DNA from: DATBRV01 sp036560145
GTDB lineage: Bacteria; Myxococcota_A; UBA9160; SMWR01
Direction: 5' to 3'
DNA: 64,000 nt
Assembly: GCA_036560145.1 (NCBI GenBank)
Contig: DATBRV010000127.1
Span: 1-64,000, forward strand
The position numbers and the translations under genes are program-made. Numbering within the stretch: position 1 is the first letter of the stretch; every line of letters starts with the position of its first letter. Shown in pieces: positions 17,449 through 25,561 of the stretch. The notes under the pieces were generated by a model. That model did no database searches, was not told the origin of the DNA, and was given only the letters and a program-made list of their open reading frames with translations.

Positions 17449-19404
17449 GTGAACGCTCCTCGCCTGCGCCGCTTCTTCGCGATCGCGCTGGCCGCGCTCG
17501 GCTGCGGCCCCTCCGCGGCGCCGGTGGACGACTCGGGTCCGGTCGCCGGCTGGCCCGCCTGGGGCGGCGACGCCGGCGGCTCGCGCCACTCTCCGCTCAC
17601 GCAGATCACCCGCGAGAACGTCGGCCGCCTCGAGCTCGCCTGGAGCTTCCACACCGGAGACGTCGCCGACGGCAGCGCGACGCGCGGCAAGAGCGTCTTC
17701 GAGGCGACGCCGATCCTCGACGGCGACACGCTCTACTTCTGCTCGCCCTTCAACCGCGTCTTCGCGCTGGACGCCGAGACCGGGCGGCAGCGCTGGGTCT
17801 TCGATCCCAAGGTCGAGCTCGCCCACCTCTGGCAGCTCACCTGTCGCGGCGTCGCGCTCTGGAGCGACGCCGCGCGCGCCCCCGGCGAGCCGTGTCAGCG
17901 CCGGATCTTCACCGGGACCATCGATGGGCGACTGCTCGCGATCGATGCCGCGGACGGCGCCCTCTGCCGCGACTTCGGCGAAGCCGGCAGCGTCGACCTC
18001 ACCCGGGGCCTGGGAGACCTCCAACCCGGCGAGTACGGCGTCACCTCCCCTCCGACACCGATCGGGGACGTGGTGGCCGTCGGCGCGCTGGTGGGAGACG
18101 GACGCCGCACGAATGCGCCGAGCGGCGTGGTGCGCGGCTTCGACGCGCGCAGCGGGGCGCTGCGCTGGGCCTTCGACCCGGTGCCCCCCGGCACGCCGCC
18201 GCTGCCGCCCGCCGCGGACGGCTCGCCGCGCTGGCGCCCCGGAACGCCGAACGCCTGGTCGGTCTTCTCGGCCGACCCCGCGCGCGATCTCCTGTTCGTT
18301 CCGATGGGCAACGCGAGCCCGGATTTCTACGGCGGCCTGCGCCATGGGCTCGATCACTTCTCGAGCTCGGTGGTGGCGCTGCGCGGCTCGACGGGCGAGG
18401 TCGTCTGGCGCTTCCAGACCGTGCACCACGATCTCTGGGACTACGACGTCTCGTCGCAGCCGACGCTGGTCGAGCTGCACCGCGACGGCCGCGCGCTGCC
18501 GGCGCTCGCCCAGGCGACGAAGATGGGGCATCTCTTCCTGCTCGACCGCGAGACGGGCCTGCCGCTCTTCCCGGTCGAGGAGCGGCCGGTCCCGCAGGCC
18601 GGCGGTCCCGGCGAGACGCTCTCGCCCACGCAGCCCTTTCCGACGATCCCGCCGCCGCTGCATCCGCCGGGGCTCACGCCCGACGACGCCTGGGGGCTCA
18701 CGCCCTGGGACCGCGGGAAATGCCGCGAGAAGATCGCCGCGAGCCGCTCCGAGGGCATCTTCACGCCGCCGAGCCTGGAGGGCTCGATCCAGTTTCCGGG
18801 GGTCGCGGGAGGCTTCAACTGGGGGAGCGTCGCCGTCGATCCGGAGCGCCGCCTGCTGGTGGCCAACACCAATCAGATGGCGAACGTGGTCACGCTGGTC
18901 CCGCGCGACCGCCTCGAGTCCGTGGTCCGCGACAAGCATCTGCGGCGGGGCGTGCATCCGCAGCAGGGCGCCCCCTACGCCGCGACCGTCGACGTGCTCG
19001 TCTCCCCGCTCGGCGTGCCCTGCACGCGGCCGCCCTGGGGAACGCTGCTCGCGGTCGAGATCGAGACGGGCCGCGTCGCCTGGCAGGTCCCCTTCGGCAG
19101 CACACGCGATCTCGCGCCGTTTCCGCTCTGGCTCGACTGGGGTCTGCCGAGCATGGGCGGACCGATCGTGACCGCAACCGGCGTCGTCTTCATCGGCGCC
19201 GCGATGGACGATTACCTGCGCGCCTTCGACGTCGAGACCGGCGCGCTGCTGTGGAAGGCGCGCCTCCCCGCCGGAGGGCAGGCCACCCCGATGACCTACC
19301 GCCTGCGGCCGGACAGCCGCCAGTTCGTGGTGATCGCCGCCGGCGGTCACGGCACCATGGGGACGACGCAGGGCGACCAGCTGCTGGCCTTCCGGATTCC
19401 CTAG
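17449..19404 (+). CDS. PQQ-dependent dehydrogenase, lipoprotein, quinoprotein glucose dehydrogenase-like
   Basis: About 651 residues from the GTG at 17449, which gives a lipoprotein signal (FFAIALAALGC); longer starts at 17341 and 17395 would only add repeat-encoded residues. Eight-bladed quinoprotein blades are visible from WGGDAGGSRHSPLTQITRENV and LAWSFHTGDV through WRFQTVHHDLWDYDVSSQP, VAVDPERRLLVANTNQMAN and the final QATPMTYRL...QFVVIAAGGHG. That set is typical of membrane-type glucose/quinate dehydrogenases, although the membrane anchor helices of GcdA are absent. It likely oxidises a sugar or alcohol in the periplasm and passes electrons on; the CxxCH protein upstream could be its partner. 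PQQ synthesis genes are not in the window. Confidence 0.88.
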   Translation: MNAPRLRRFFAIALAALGCGPSAAPVDDSGPVAGWPAWGGDAGGSRHSPLTQITRENVGRLELAWSFHTGDVADGSATRGKSVFEATPILDGDTLYFCSPFNRVFALDAETGRQRWVFDPKVELAHLWQLTCRGVALWSDAARAPGEPCQRRIFTGTIDGRLLAIDAADGALCRDFGEAGSVDLTRGLGDLQPGEYGVTSPPTPIGDVVAVGALVGDGRRTNAPSGVVRGFDARSGALRWAFDPVPPGTPPLPPAADGSPRWRPGTPNAWSVFSADPARDLLFVPMGNASPDFYGGLRHGLDHFSSSVVALRGSTGEVVWRFQTVHHDLWDYDVSSQPTLVELHRDGRALPALAQATKMGHLFLLDRETGLPLFPVEERPVPQAGGPGETLSPTQPFPTIPPPLHPPGLTPDDAWGLTPWDRGKCREKIAASRSEGIFTPPSLEGSIQFPGVAGGFNWGSVAVDPERRLLVANTNQMANVVTLVPRDRLESVVRDKHLRRGVHPQQGAPYAATVDVLVSPLGVPCTRPPWGTLLAVEIETGRVAWQVPFGSTRDLAPFPLWLDWGLPSMGGPIVTATGVVFIGAAMDDYLRAFDVETGALLWKARLPAGGQATPMTYRLRPDSRQFVVIAAGGHGTMGTTQGDQLLAFRIP

Positions 19405-19411
19405 ATACCCG

Positions 19412-20875
19412 TCAGCGGTTGCCGAAGGCGTCGGCGAAGATCGGGGCGCCGGCGTCGAGCAGGATCTCCTGCCAGGTGAGGGCAGACGGAATCGAAACCG
19501 GCCGCCGGGCGGCGCCGGACCACAGCAGTTCCTGACTCTGCGCGTCGATCAGGGCGAGGTCGAGCTGCACCAGCAGCAGGCCCGAGCCGGTGAGCGTGAA
19601 GCGGCGCAGCGTGCCGGCGAGCACGGGGCCGGTGAAGCCGGCCGGCGCGCCGGCCGTGGCCGCCGCGCCCGTCTCGCCGGCGAGCACGCTGCGCCGCTGC
19701 TCCGCCGGCACCACGCTCACCCGGTAGCCGCGTCGCTCGAGCTCGAAGCCGGCGCGCTGCTGGAGCGCATCGGGGACGCTGTAGCTGCGCTGCGTCGGCG
19801 GGTTGCCCAGCGCGCGCGCAACCACTGCGTCGAGGAAGCCCTGCGGAATCGTCAGCGCCTCCCCGGTGGCGTTCTGGAAGGGCAGCACCGCGATGGGACG
19901 AGCGAGGAGCGCTTCGGGCAGGCTGCCGCGCGGGAGCGGCGCGGCCGCGCGCTGCGCGGCGGCTTCGAAGCGCGACGCGCAGCCGGGCGCGATCGCGAGT
20001 CCGGCGACGAGGATCACCAGCGCGGCGGCGCTGCGCCGGGCGCGCAGGCGCATGCCAAGGCTTGCCGCCGCCCAACATGCGCCGGCCACCGCGACGCAGG
20101 CGGGGCCCGCGGGCAGATCCGCCTGGTACGCGATCCAGAATCCGCCGAGGAAGGAGAGCGCCGCCACCCCCGCGGAGATCGCGAAGGCCGCGATCAGCCC
20201 GGGCGCGACGCGCAGCGCGGCCAGCGCCGGCAGGACCAGGAAGCCGAACACCACCAGCGGCCCGGCCAGCATCACGCCGAGCGCGATCCCGCCTCCGATC
20301 AGCAGGTAGAGCAGCAGGTCGTAGCGCAGCGGGTCGCGGCCGAGCGTCCGCGAGAACTCCGGGTCGAACGAGGTGAGCAGCAGGTCGCGGCGGAAAAGGA
20401 AGAAGAGGGCGCTCACGGCGATCAGCACGCCGGCCACCAGGCGCAGGTCGGCGTCGGTGATCGCGAGCAGCTCGCCGCGCAGCAACCCCGCCATCTCGAT
20501 GTCGCCCTTCGGGTTGATCGCGACGAACAGGATGGTGGCCGCCGAGCTGATCGCGAAGAGCGCTCCCACGCCCCACTCGGCCGGGCTGCGGGAGCGCCGC
20601 TGCCCCAGCACCAGCAGCCCGAGCGCGACGAAGGTGGCGCCGAGCGACGCCGCCAGCGCGAGCAGATGCGTGTCGGCTCCGCCCGCGTGGCCATGCCCCG
20701 TCAACCAGAAGACCGCCGCGATGCCGGCGGCGCTCGCCTGCGGCAGCGCCACGCCGATCAACACCAGCCGGCGCAGCACCAGATAGATCCCGAGCAGGGA
20801 GCAGAGCAGCGCCACGCCGAGGCCGCCGAGGATGGCGTTGCGGAACAGGAAATCCGGCGAGAAGAGCTCGCTCAT
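19412..20875 (-). CDS. ZnuB-type metal ABC permease fused in frame to a lipoprotein-like domain
   Basis: 487 residues. Residues 1 to about 270 form the FecCD/ZnuB-like permease with about eight hydrophobic segments (LCSLLGIYLVLRRLVLIGVALPQASAAGIA; GEWGVGALFAISSAATILF-type region; LAGPLVVFGFLVLPALAA). No stop follows. After an internal Met (coded at 20053-20051) comes a segment that looks like a lipoprotein signal (LVILVAGLAIAPGC), then a periplasmic-type domain beginning RPIAVLPFQNATGE, of the kind seen in GNA1162/CsgG-like lipoproteins. Either this is a true fusion or a second gene starts inside the same frame at 20053. The start ATG overlaps the ATPase stop (ATGA). Confidence 0.82.
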   Translation of the reverse strand: MSELFSPDFLFRNAILGGLGVALLCSLLGIYLVLRRLVLIGVALPQASAAGIAAVFWLTGHGHAGGADTHLLALAASLGATFVALGLLVLGQRRSRSPAEWGVGALFAISSAATILFVAINPKGDIEMAGLLRGELLAITDADLRLVAGVLIAVSALFFLFRRDLLLTSFDPEFSRTLGRDPLRYDLLLYLLIGGGIALGVMLAGPLVVFGFLVLPALAALRVAPGLIAAFAISAGVAALSFLGGFWIAYQADLPAGPACVAVAGACWAAASLGMRLRARRSAAALVILVAGLAIAPGCASRFEAAAQRAAAPLPRGSLPEALLARPIAVLPFQNATGEALTIPQGFLDAVVARALGNPPTQRSYSVPDALQQRAGFELERRGYRVSVVPAEQRRSVLAGETGAAATAGAPAGFTGPVLAGTLRRFTLTGSGLLLVQLDLALIDAQSQELLWSGAARRPVSIPSALTWQEILLDAGAPIFADAFGNR

Positions 20876-21531
20876 GCCGCGGCCTCCGGGCGCAGGCGTC
20901 CTTCCGAGACGGTGATCGTGCGATCGGCTCGCCCGGCCAGCGCCTGGACATGGTGTGTCACCATCCAGATCGAGAGGCCGCGCGTGTCGCGCAGCTCGCC
21001 GAGCAGGTCGAGGATCCCGCGCTCGGCCTCGGGATCGACCCCGGCGGTGGGCTCGTCGAGCAGCAGCAGCTCCGGCTCCGTCGCCAGCGCGCGCGCCAGC
21101 AGCACGCGCTGGCGCTGTCCGCCCGAAAGCTCGGAATAGCGGCGCGAGGCGAAGTCCGAGGCCCGACACGCCGCGAGGGCGGCTCGCGTGAGGGTGCGCT
21201 CGCGCGCGCCCGCGAGGCGCCAGAAGGGCAGGTCCCGCCAGCTCCCGGTGCGGGCCACCTGGTACGCCGAGAGCGGGTAGAGCGGATCGAGCGTCTCGCG
21301 CTGGGGCACGTAGCCGACCCGCAGGTCCGGACCGCGCAGCACGCGTCCCGCGAGCGGCGGCAGGAATCCCAGCAGCCCGCGCAGGAGCGTGGTCTTCCCG
21401 CTCCCGTTGGCGCCCAGCACCGCCACCAGCTCGCGGCGCCTCGCGACGAGCGACGCCCCCCGCACGACGGGGCGCCCGTCGTATCCGAAATCCGCCCTAT
21501 CGACCGTCAGCAGGGGGGCCGGGTCCGTCAA
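20872..21531 (-). CDS. znuC: Metal ABC transporter ATPase (ZnuC-type)
   Basis: About 219 residues. Walker A is GANGSGKTT, the Q-loop lies in VGYVPQRETLDP, the signature is LSGGQRQR, and Walker B is LLLLDEPTAGVD with the switch His in VTHHVQAL. The LDPLYPLSAYQVARTG stretch is typical of zinc/manganese importer ATPases. The start is assigned to the TTG at 21531, which overlaps the stop of the binding-protein gene (TTGA); the longer upstream frame is antisense-like and lacks family residues. It powers uptake with the permease encoded directly downstream. Confidence 0.92.
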   Translation of the reverse strand: MTDPAPLLTVDRADFGYDGRPVVRGASLVARRRELVAVLGANGSGKTTLLRGLLGFLPPLAGRVLRGPDLRVGYVPQRETLDPLYPLSAYQVARTGSWRDLPFWRLAGARERTLTRAALAACRASDFASRRYSELSGGQRQRVLLARALATEPELLLLDEPTAGVDPEAERGILDLLGELRDTRGLSIWMVTHHVQALAGRADRTITVSEGRLRPEAAA

Positions 21532-22463
21532 TTCGAGGTCCCCCCTTGCACCGCTCGGAGCAGCGCCTGGAGATTGGCGTCCATCGAGTCGACGTACGTC
21601 TGTGTTCCCGGCAGCCCTCCCGCCAGGGTGGAGATGGTGGCCACCCGCGCGCCGGTGCGCTCCGCCACGGTCTGCGCCAGGCCGGACTCGTAGGCGAGCT
21701 CGCGGATCACCAGCTTCACCTGCTCCCGCTGCATGCGGTCGACGAGCTCTTCCAGGTGTCCCGGCGTCGCCGGTACGCCGGGCTTGGTTTCGATCGTGCC
21801 GACCAGCTCGAGCCCGTAGCGGTCGGCCAGGTAGACGAGATCCTGGTGGTACGAGACCGCCTTCACGCCGCGCAGAGGCGCGGCGAGCTTCTCCCACTCG
21901 GCGATCTTGCGGTCGAGCAGCGCCGTGTAGCGGTCGAGTCCGGCCTGGTAGCTCGGGGCTCCGGGCGGATCGACCCGGGTGAGCCCCTCGGCGATCGCCT
22001 TCGCCATGAGCTTTGCCTGCACCGGATCCAGGTTGAAGTGGGGATTCCCGAGCGGGTGCAGATCCCCCTGCGAACGGTTCTGGCTGGTCGGCACTTCCAG
22101 GGGCCGGACGTAGATCGAGGCGTCGATGTAGGCGGGCCCGGTGGGGAGGATCTTCGGATTGCTCGCCACCTCGAGCAGCGCGGGCAGGAACGCGTGCTCG
22201 AGGCCCAGCCCCTGGACCACGAGCGCATCGGCGCGGTTCAGCTTCGTCACGAAGCTGGGCTTGACGGGGACCTTGTGGGGATCCTGGCTGCCGAGCGCGA
22301 TCGTCTCGACCGCGACGCGCTCGCCGCCGATCTGGCGCGTCATGTCGGCCACGTCCGGCAGCGTGGCCACCACGCGCAGCGCGGCCCCGGCGGCGCCCGC
22401 CGAGAGCCCGACGAGGATCGCGGCGAGCGCCGCCCGGCGGAGGCTAACGGGTCGAAAAGCCAT
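21528..22463 (-). CDS. znuA: Metal ABC transporter substrate-binding protein (ZnuA/TroA family)
   Basis: 311 residues with a signal peptide (about 1-28, AALAAILVGLSAGAAGA). Metal ligands expected for the cluster A-I fold are visible at His63 (GSQDPHK), His142 (GNPHFNLDP) and His206 (SYHQDLVYLADRYGLE), with an acidic residue near the C terminus (RELAYESG). The His-rich acidic loop of true ZnuA is short here (QGDLHPLGNPH), so zinc and manganese are both possible. It is the second gene of the operon: its start overlaps the barrel-protein gene by 20 bp, and its stop overlaps the ATPase start. Confidence 0.9.
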   Translation of the reverse strand: MAFRPVSLRRAALAAILVGLSAGAAGAALRVVATLPDVADMTRQIGGERVAVETIALGSQDPHKVPVKPSFVTKLNRADALVVQGLGLEHAFLPALLEVASNPKILPTGPAYIDASIYVRPLEVPTSQNRSQGDLHPLGNPHFNLDPVQAKLMAKAIAEGLTRVDPPGAPSYQAGLDRYTALLDRKIAEWEKLAAPLRGVKAVSYHQDLVYLADRYGLELVGTIETKPGVPATPGHLEELVDRMQREQVKLVIRELAYESGLAQTVAERTGARVATISTLAGGLPGTQTYVDSMDANLQALLRAVQGGTSN

Positions 22464-23688
22464 GGCTGTGACTCCCCAGGAAGGCGGTCCACTGAAGCGT
22501 GAAGCGCTGGTCGTTCGGTCCGTGCACGGGGTCGATCTGGTCGAACTGGAAGCGAAGGCGCTGGAACTCGGACGGGAACCAGGTCGCGAAGGCCGAGTAG
22601 GTGCGCTGTCGATCGATGGGATCGATCGGCTCCTCGGCGTAGTCGAACCTGGCTCCGAGCGAGTACTGGCGGCCGAAGAACGCTTCGAGATAGGCATAGC
22701 CGCCGTCGTGTTTGAAGCGCTGGCTCCCGGGGATCACCTCGCCGAATTCGTCGACGTTCCGGTACTTCGCGTCGTTCCACAGCCACTCCGAGCCGATCAC
22801 GAGGCCTTGATAGAACTCGCTGGTGCCGGGCTGGTGACGCAGCGTCGCGTCGACCCCGTAGAGGAAACGCGCGCCGTGCTGGGCGACGGTGAAGAAGGTC
22901 CCGCCCACCTCGAGGTTCAAGGTGTCGGTGAGGTCGAAGTAGGTGGTCGGATGGACCAGCCAGGTCAGCTCGTCGAAAGCGCGCTCGCCGCCGCTTCCGA
23001 CCAGCGGCGGCAGCTCGTCCTGCTCGCCGATCGAGTCGTAGATGCCGCTGGTCACGCGGAGGTAGTGCTCGGTCGGCGCCAGCCAGGTGATCTCCGCGCC
23101 TTCGGCCCGGCTCTCGCCGGGGATCAGGCGCTCGATCGAGGGCGGGCGATCGACGAACGGGAGCTGCTCCACGTGCCAATGCGGGAAGCGGCCGACGTCG
23201 GCGAAGAAGCGCCCGCCCTTCACGGTCAGGTTCCAGGGCAGCGAGGTGGTGACGAGCGCCGCCTCCTCGATGTCGATCCCGCTTTCGCTCGAGCCCACGA
23301 TCGCGGCGTAGCCGCGCAGGAAGGGATCGATCGGCGCCGAGAGGAAGAGCTCTCCCTCCTGGAGCTCGAAGTCCCAGCCCGAGCCGTGGCGGTCATATTT
23401 CACCAGGCTGTCGACCACCAGGCTGATGGCCGGGTTGTCGACGTTCACGGGCGGGATGCGCGGTCCGCTCGGCGCCGGCGCCGGAGCCGCCGGGGCCGAC
23501 TCGAGCTGGTCGAGGCGGCGCTCGACCAGGTCGAGGGTTTTGAGTGCGGTGGCGAGCTTCTCGCGGGTGGCGGCGAGCTCTTCCTTGACCTCCGCCAGCT
23601 CGCGCTCCGCGACGATGGCCGAGGCGGGGAACGAGAACAGGACCAGGGGCGCTGTGCAGAGCAGGGCCCCGGCGCGATGCAGGTCCAC
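22444..23688 (-). CDS. Outer-membrane beta-barrel protein linked to the metal importer
   Basis: 414 residues from a GTG preceded by GGGAGGAG. A signal peptide is followed by a short coiled-coil stretch (about residues 27-58, ELAEVKEELAATREKLATAL), a Pro/Ala linker, then a barrel with alternating hydrophobic strands and aromatic turns, ending in a strand with a terminal Arg after HSHGFSTR. The coiled coil before the barrel recalls trimeric porins such as the OprP/OprO family. Gene order (barrel, binding protein, ATPase, permease, all overlapping) implies that it passes the metal or its chelate across the outer membrane. It lacks a TonB box or plug domain that I can see. Confidence 0.75.
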   Translation of the reverse strand: MDLHRAGALLCTAPLVLFSFPASAIVAERELAEVKEELAATREKLATALKTLDLVERRLDQLESAPAAPAPAPSGPRIPPVNVDNPAISLVVDSLVKYDRHGSGWDFELQEGELFLSAPIDPFLRGYAAIVGSSESGIDIEEAALVTTSLPWNLTVKGGRFFADVGRFPHWHVEQLPFVDRPPSIERLIPGESRAEGAEITWLAPTEHYLRVTSGIYDSIGEQDELPPLVGSGGERAFDELTWLVHPTTYFDLTDTLNLEVGGTFFTVAQHGARFLYGVDATLRHQPGTSEFYQGLVIGSEWLWNDAKYRNVDEFGEVIPGSQRFKHDGGYAYLEAFFGRQYSLGARFDYAEEPIDPIDRQRTYSAFATWFPSEFQRLRFQFDQIDPVHGPNDQRFTLQWTAFLGSHSHGFSTR

Positions 23689-23812
23689 GTGCGGCTCCTC
23701 CCGCCGGCCCGGAGGGCGCCGGCGGATCCTCGCTGCGGCAGCGGAACGGGCGCGATCCCGAGCGCGGCGCGCGCACGCGCCGCTGCACGCAAGACGGTGT
23801 TGATTCAGGCTG

Positions 23813-24214
23813 TCAGGCTGGGAGCAGCGGGAGGGAGGCCGGCGGAGCGCGCGGCTGCGCCTCGCGCAGCTGGGGCGCCGCCTTGGCGGGCGCGAGGGCC
23901 GCCACGTGCAGGGGCAGAGACGCCCCGTCCGGCGCGATCGCGCCCGCGCGCTGCGCCGCGCGCAGGCCCAGGCGCGTCTGCGCGGTCGCGCGGCACATCG
24001 AGCAGAGGTCGGCGTCGTGCGCGCCGCCCGGGCTGGCCGCCGGGCTCGCGACCCATGCCGTCGACGAGGCGGAGCCCGCGGGTGCGTCGAAGCGCGCCGT
24101 GGCATGGAAGGGCTGGCTCAGGAAGAGCGCGATCAGCGACGCGATCACGGCCCATGCGCTGGCGCGGCGACGCGGCGCGACACGCGACGGATGCAGCCGG
24201 CGGATCTCACGCAT
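23813..24214 (-). CDS. Small exported protein with CxxC motif, unknown function
   Basis: About 133 residues (an in-frame GTG at 24223 would add three). A hydrophobic segment (AWAVIASLIALFLSQPFHA) near the N terminus acts as signal or anchor. The only striking motif is DLCSMCRATAQTR about midway, like the CxxC patch in DUF2946-type proteins found near metal-uptake genes. The rest is Ala/Pro-rich. It lies 124 bp upstream of the barrel gene on the same strand and probably belongs to the metal-uptake unit. I do not recognise a specific family with certainty. Confidence 0.55.
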   Translation of the reverse strand: MREIRRLHPSRVAPRRRASAWAVIASLIALFLSQPFHATARFDAPAGSASSTAWVASPAASPGGAHDADLCSMCRATAQTRLGLRAAQRAGAIAPDGASLPLHVAALAPAKAAPQLREAQPRAPPASLPLLPA

Positions 24215-24257
24215 CGGGATCACACCCTATCCGAGCTCCCGGAAAAGAGTCAAGCCC

Positions 24258-24277
24258 GCGCCTCGCTAGCGAGGCGC
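24258..24277 (-). terminator. Hairpin after the peroxiredoxin gene
   Basis: A perfect 20-bp palindrome: 8-bp stem GCGCCTCG / CGAGGCGC around CTAG. It begins 3 bases after the peroxiredoxin stop on the minus strand and is followed, ten bases on, by CTCTTTTCC. It fits a terminator, although it could also be a regulator site for the metal-uptake unit downstream. Confidence 0.5.
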
Positions 24278-24280
24278 CGC

Positions 24281-24751
24281 TCAGGTCGCCGCCTGCAACG
24301 CCGCGAGCACCTGCTCCGGGTGCGCTTCGGCGCTCGCGACCTTCTTCCAGTGCTTCCGGACCTCGCCAGCGGGGCCGATCCAGACCGTCGAGCGGATCAC
24401 GCCGAGCTTTTTTTTGCCGTACATCATCTTCTCGCCCCAGGCGCCGTACTTCGTCATCACCTTCTTGTCGGGATCCGAGAGCAGCGGGAAGGGAAGCTTG
24501 TACCTGGCTGCAAATTTCTGGTGCGAGGGGCCTGCGTCGGGCGAGACGCCGATCACCACGGCGTCGAGCTTCTGGATCGCCTTCCAGGCGTCGCGGAAGC
24601 CGCAGGCCTCCTTGGTGCAGCCGGGCGTATCATCCTTCGGGTAGAAGTAGAGGATCACGTGCTTGCCGGCGAAGTCGCCCAGCGAAACGCTCTTGCCGGC
24701 GGCGTCCTCGAGCGAAAACGCGGGCGCCGGCTTGCCTTCCACGATGGCCAT
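24281..24751 (-). CDS. bcp: Thioredoxin-dependent thiol peroxidase (BCP-type peroxiredoxin)
   Basis: 156 residues, cytoplasmic. Reduces hydroperoxides with electrons from thioredoxin. Peroxidatic Cys45 and resolving Cys50 lie in TPGCTKEACGFRD, the arrangement of the BCP/PrxQ class. FSLEDAAGKSVSLGDFAGK at the N terminus and VIGVSPD...FPLLSD follow the family. The length is normal. The next gene upstream starts 26 bp away on the same strand. Confidence 0.95.
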   Translation of the reverse strand: MAIVEGKPAPAFSLEDAAGKSVSLGDFAGKHVILYFYPKDDTPGCTKEACGFRDAWKAIQKLDAVVIGVSPDAGPSHQKFAARYKLPFPLLSDPDKKVMTKYGAWGEKMMYGKKKLGVIRSTVWIGPAGEVRKHWKKVASAEAHPEQVLAALQAAT

Positions 24752-24776
24752 CGGGGGGTCTCCTTCCCCGAGCAGG

Positions 24777-25358
24777 CTAGCGTGCGCCGGTGACGTGGAA
24801 CAGGATGCGGGAGGGCAGCGGGCGCTCGCTGGTCGCGAGCATCGGCTGGCCCACGATGCGCATCGAGACGTACTGGATGAATCCCTGCGTGGTGAAGCGC
24901 GCGGGCTCCGGGAAGTCGGCCGCGTCCTCGACGCGGATCGTGAAGTGGCCGATCTCCGCGCCCTCGCGCTCGAAATGCCAGCTCGTGAAATTGTAGATCA
25001 GGCCGGCGACGGTGATCACGATGCGGCCGGTGCGCACGCCGAGGGCTTCGGCGCTCGCGTCGAGCTGCTGGTAGACGCCGGTGCCTGCGATCCTCTCGCC
25101 GGCCTTCTCGCCGCGCGCGATCAGGTACGCCTGCGCGTTCCCCTTCCCCTCCTTGTCGCAGAGCAGCTGCAAGAGCCGGTGGTAGCTGGCGATCGGGTAC
25201 CAGGCCGTGGGCTGCACCTTCTCGTCGAGCGCGCGCAGGTCCTCCGCCGGGAGCGCCACCTCGAGCCCGGCGCGCGTGATGGCGCGCCGCTCGAGCAGCG
25301 CGTTCACGTCCGCGTGCGCGGAGAGATAGGCGGTGCCTTTGATCGACGGGATGCTCAT
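24777..25358 (-). CDS. Conserved-looking protein of unknown function
   Basis: 193 residues, no signal peptide or membrane segment. The first half is helical with a short signature ALDEKVQPTAWYPIASYHRLLQLL; the second half alternates into strands (GRIVITVAGLIYNFTSWHFE, ARFTTQGFIQYVSMRIVG). The size and the helical start around YPI..Y recall the DUF2378/TIGR02265 proteins of myxobacteria, but I cannot confirm this. It is on the same strand as bcp and 25 bp upstream of it. Codon use is like its neighbours, so it is a real gene. Confidence 0.6.
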   Translation of the reverse strand: MSIPSIKGTAYLSAHADVNALLERRAITRAGLEVALPAEDLRALDEKVQPTAWYPIASYHRLLQLLCDKEGKGNAQAYLIARGEKAGERIAGTGVYQQLDASAEALGVRTGRIVITVAGLIYNFTSWHFEREGAEIGHFTIRVEDAADFPEPARFTTQGFIQYVSMRIVGQPMLATSERPLPSRILFHVTGAR

Positions 25359-25467
25359 GCGGTCCTCGGGCTGCCGGTTTGATCGGCCTGGCCACCCTCG
25401 CGCTTGATCCGGCCGCGGGCGCGAGGTCCGGATTCCGCTGGGGACGCAATCTTGCGTTCCGACCTGA

Positions 25468-25561
25468 GTGAACTTCGCTCGCCTGCGGCTCGCTGCGCGC
25501 TTGGCTTGCGTCGAGTGAACTTCGCTCGCCTGCGGCTCGCTGCGCGCTTCGCTTGCGTCAA
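25468..25561 (+). repeat. Two tandem 47-bp units of the dispersed gene-end repeat (locus B)
   Basis: The units start at 25468 and 25515, each GTGAACTTCGCTCGCCTGCG and onward, ending near GCTTGCGTC. The hairpin portion present at 17341 and 53903 is missing here. They sit at the 3' end of the crotonase gene (stop at 25558) in the gap before the gene at 25358, a 199-bp gap that otherwise shows nothing else. Confidence 0.85.
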
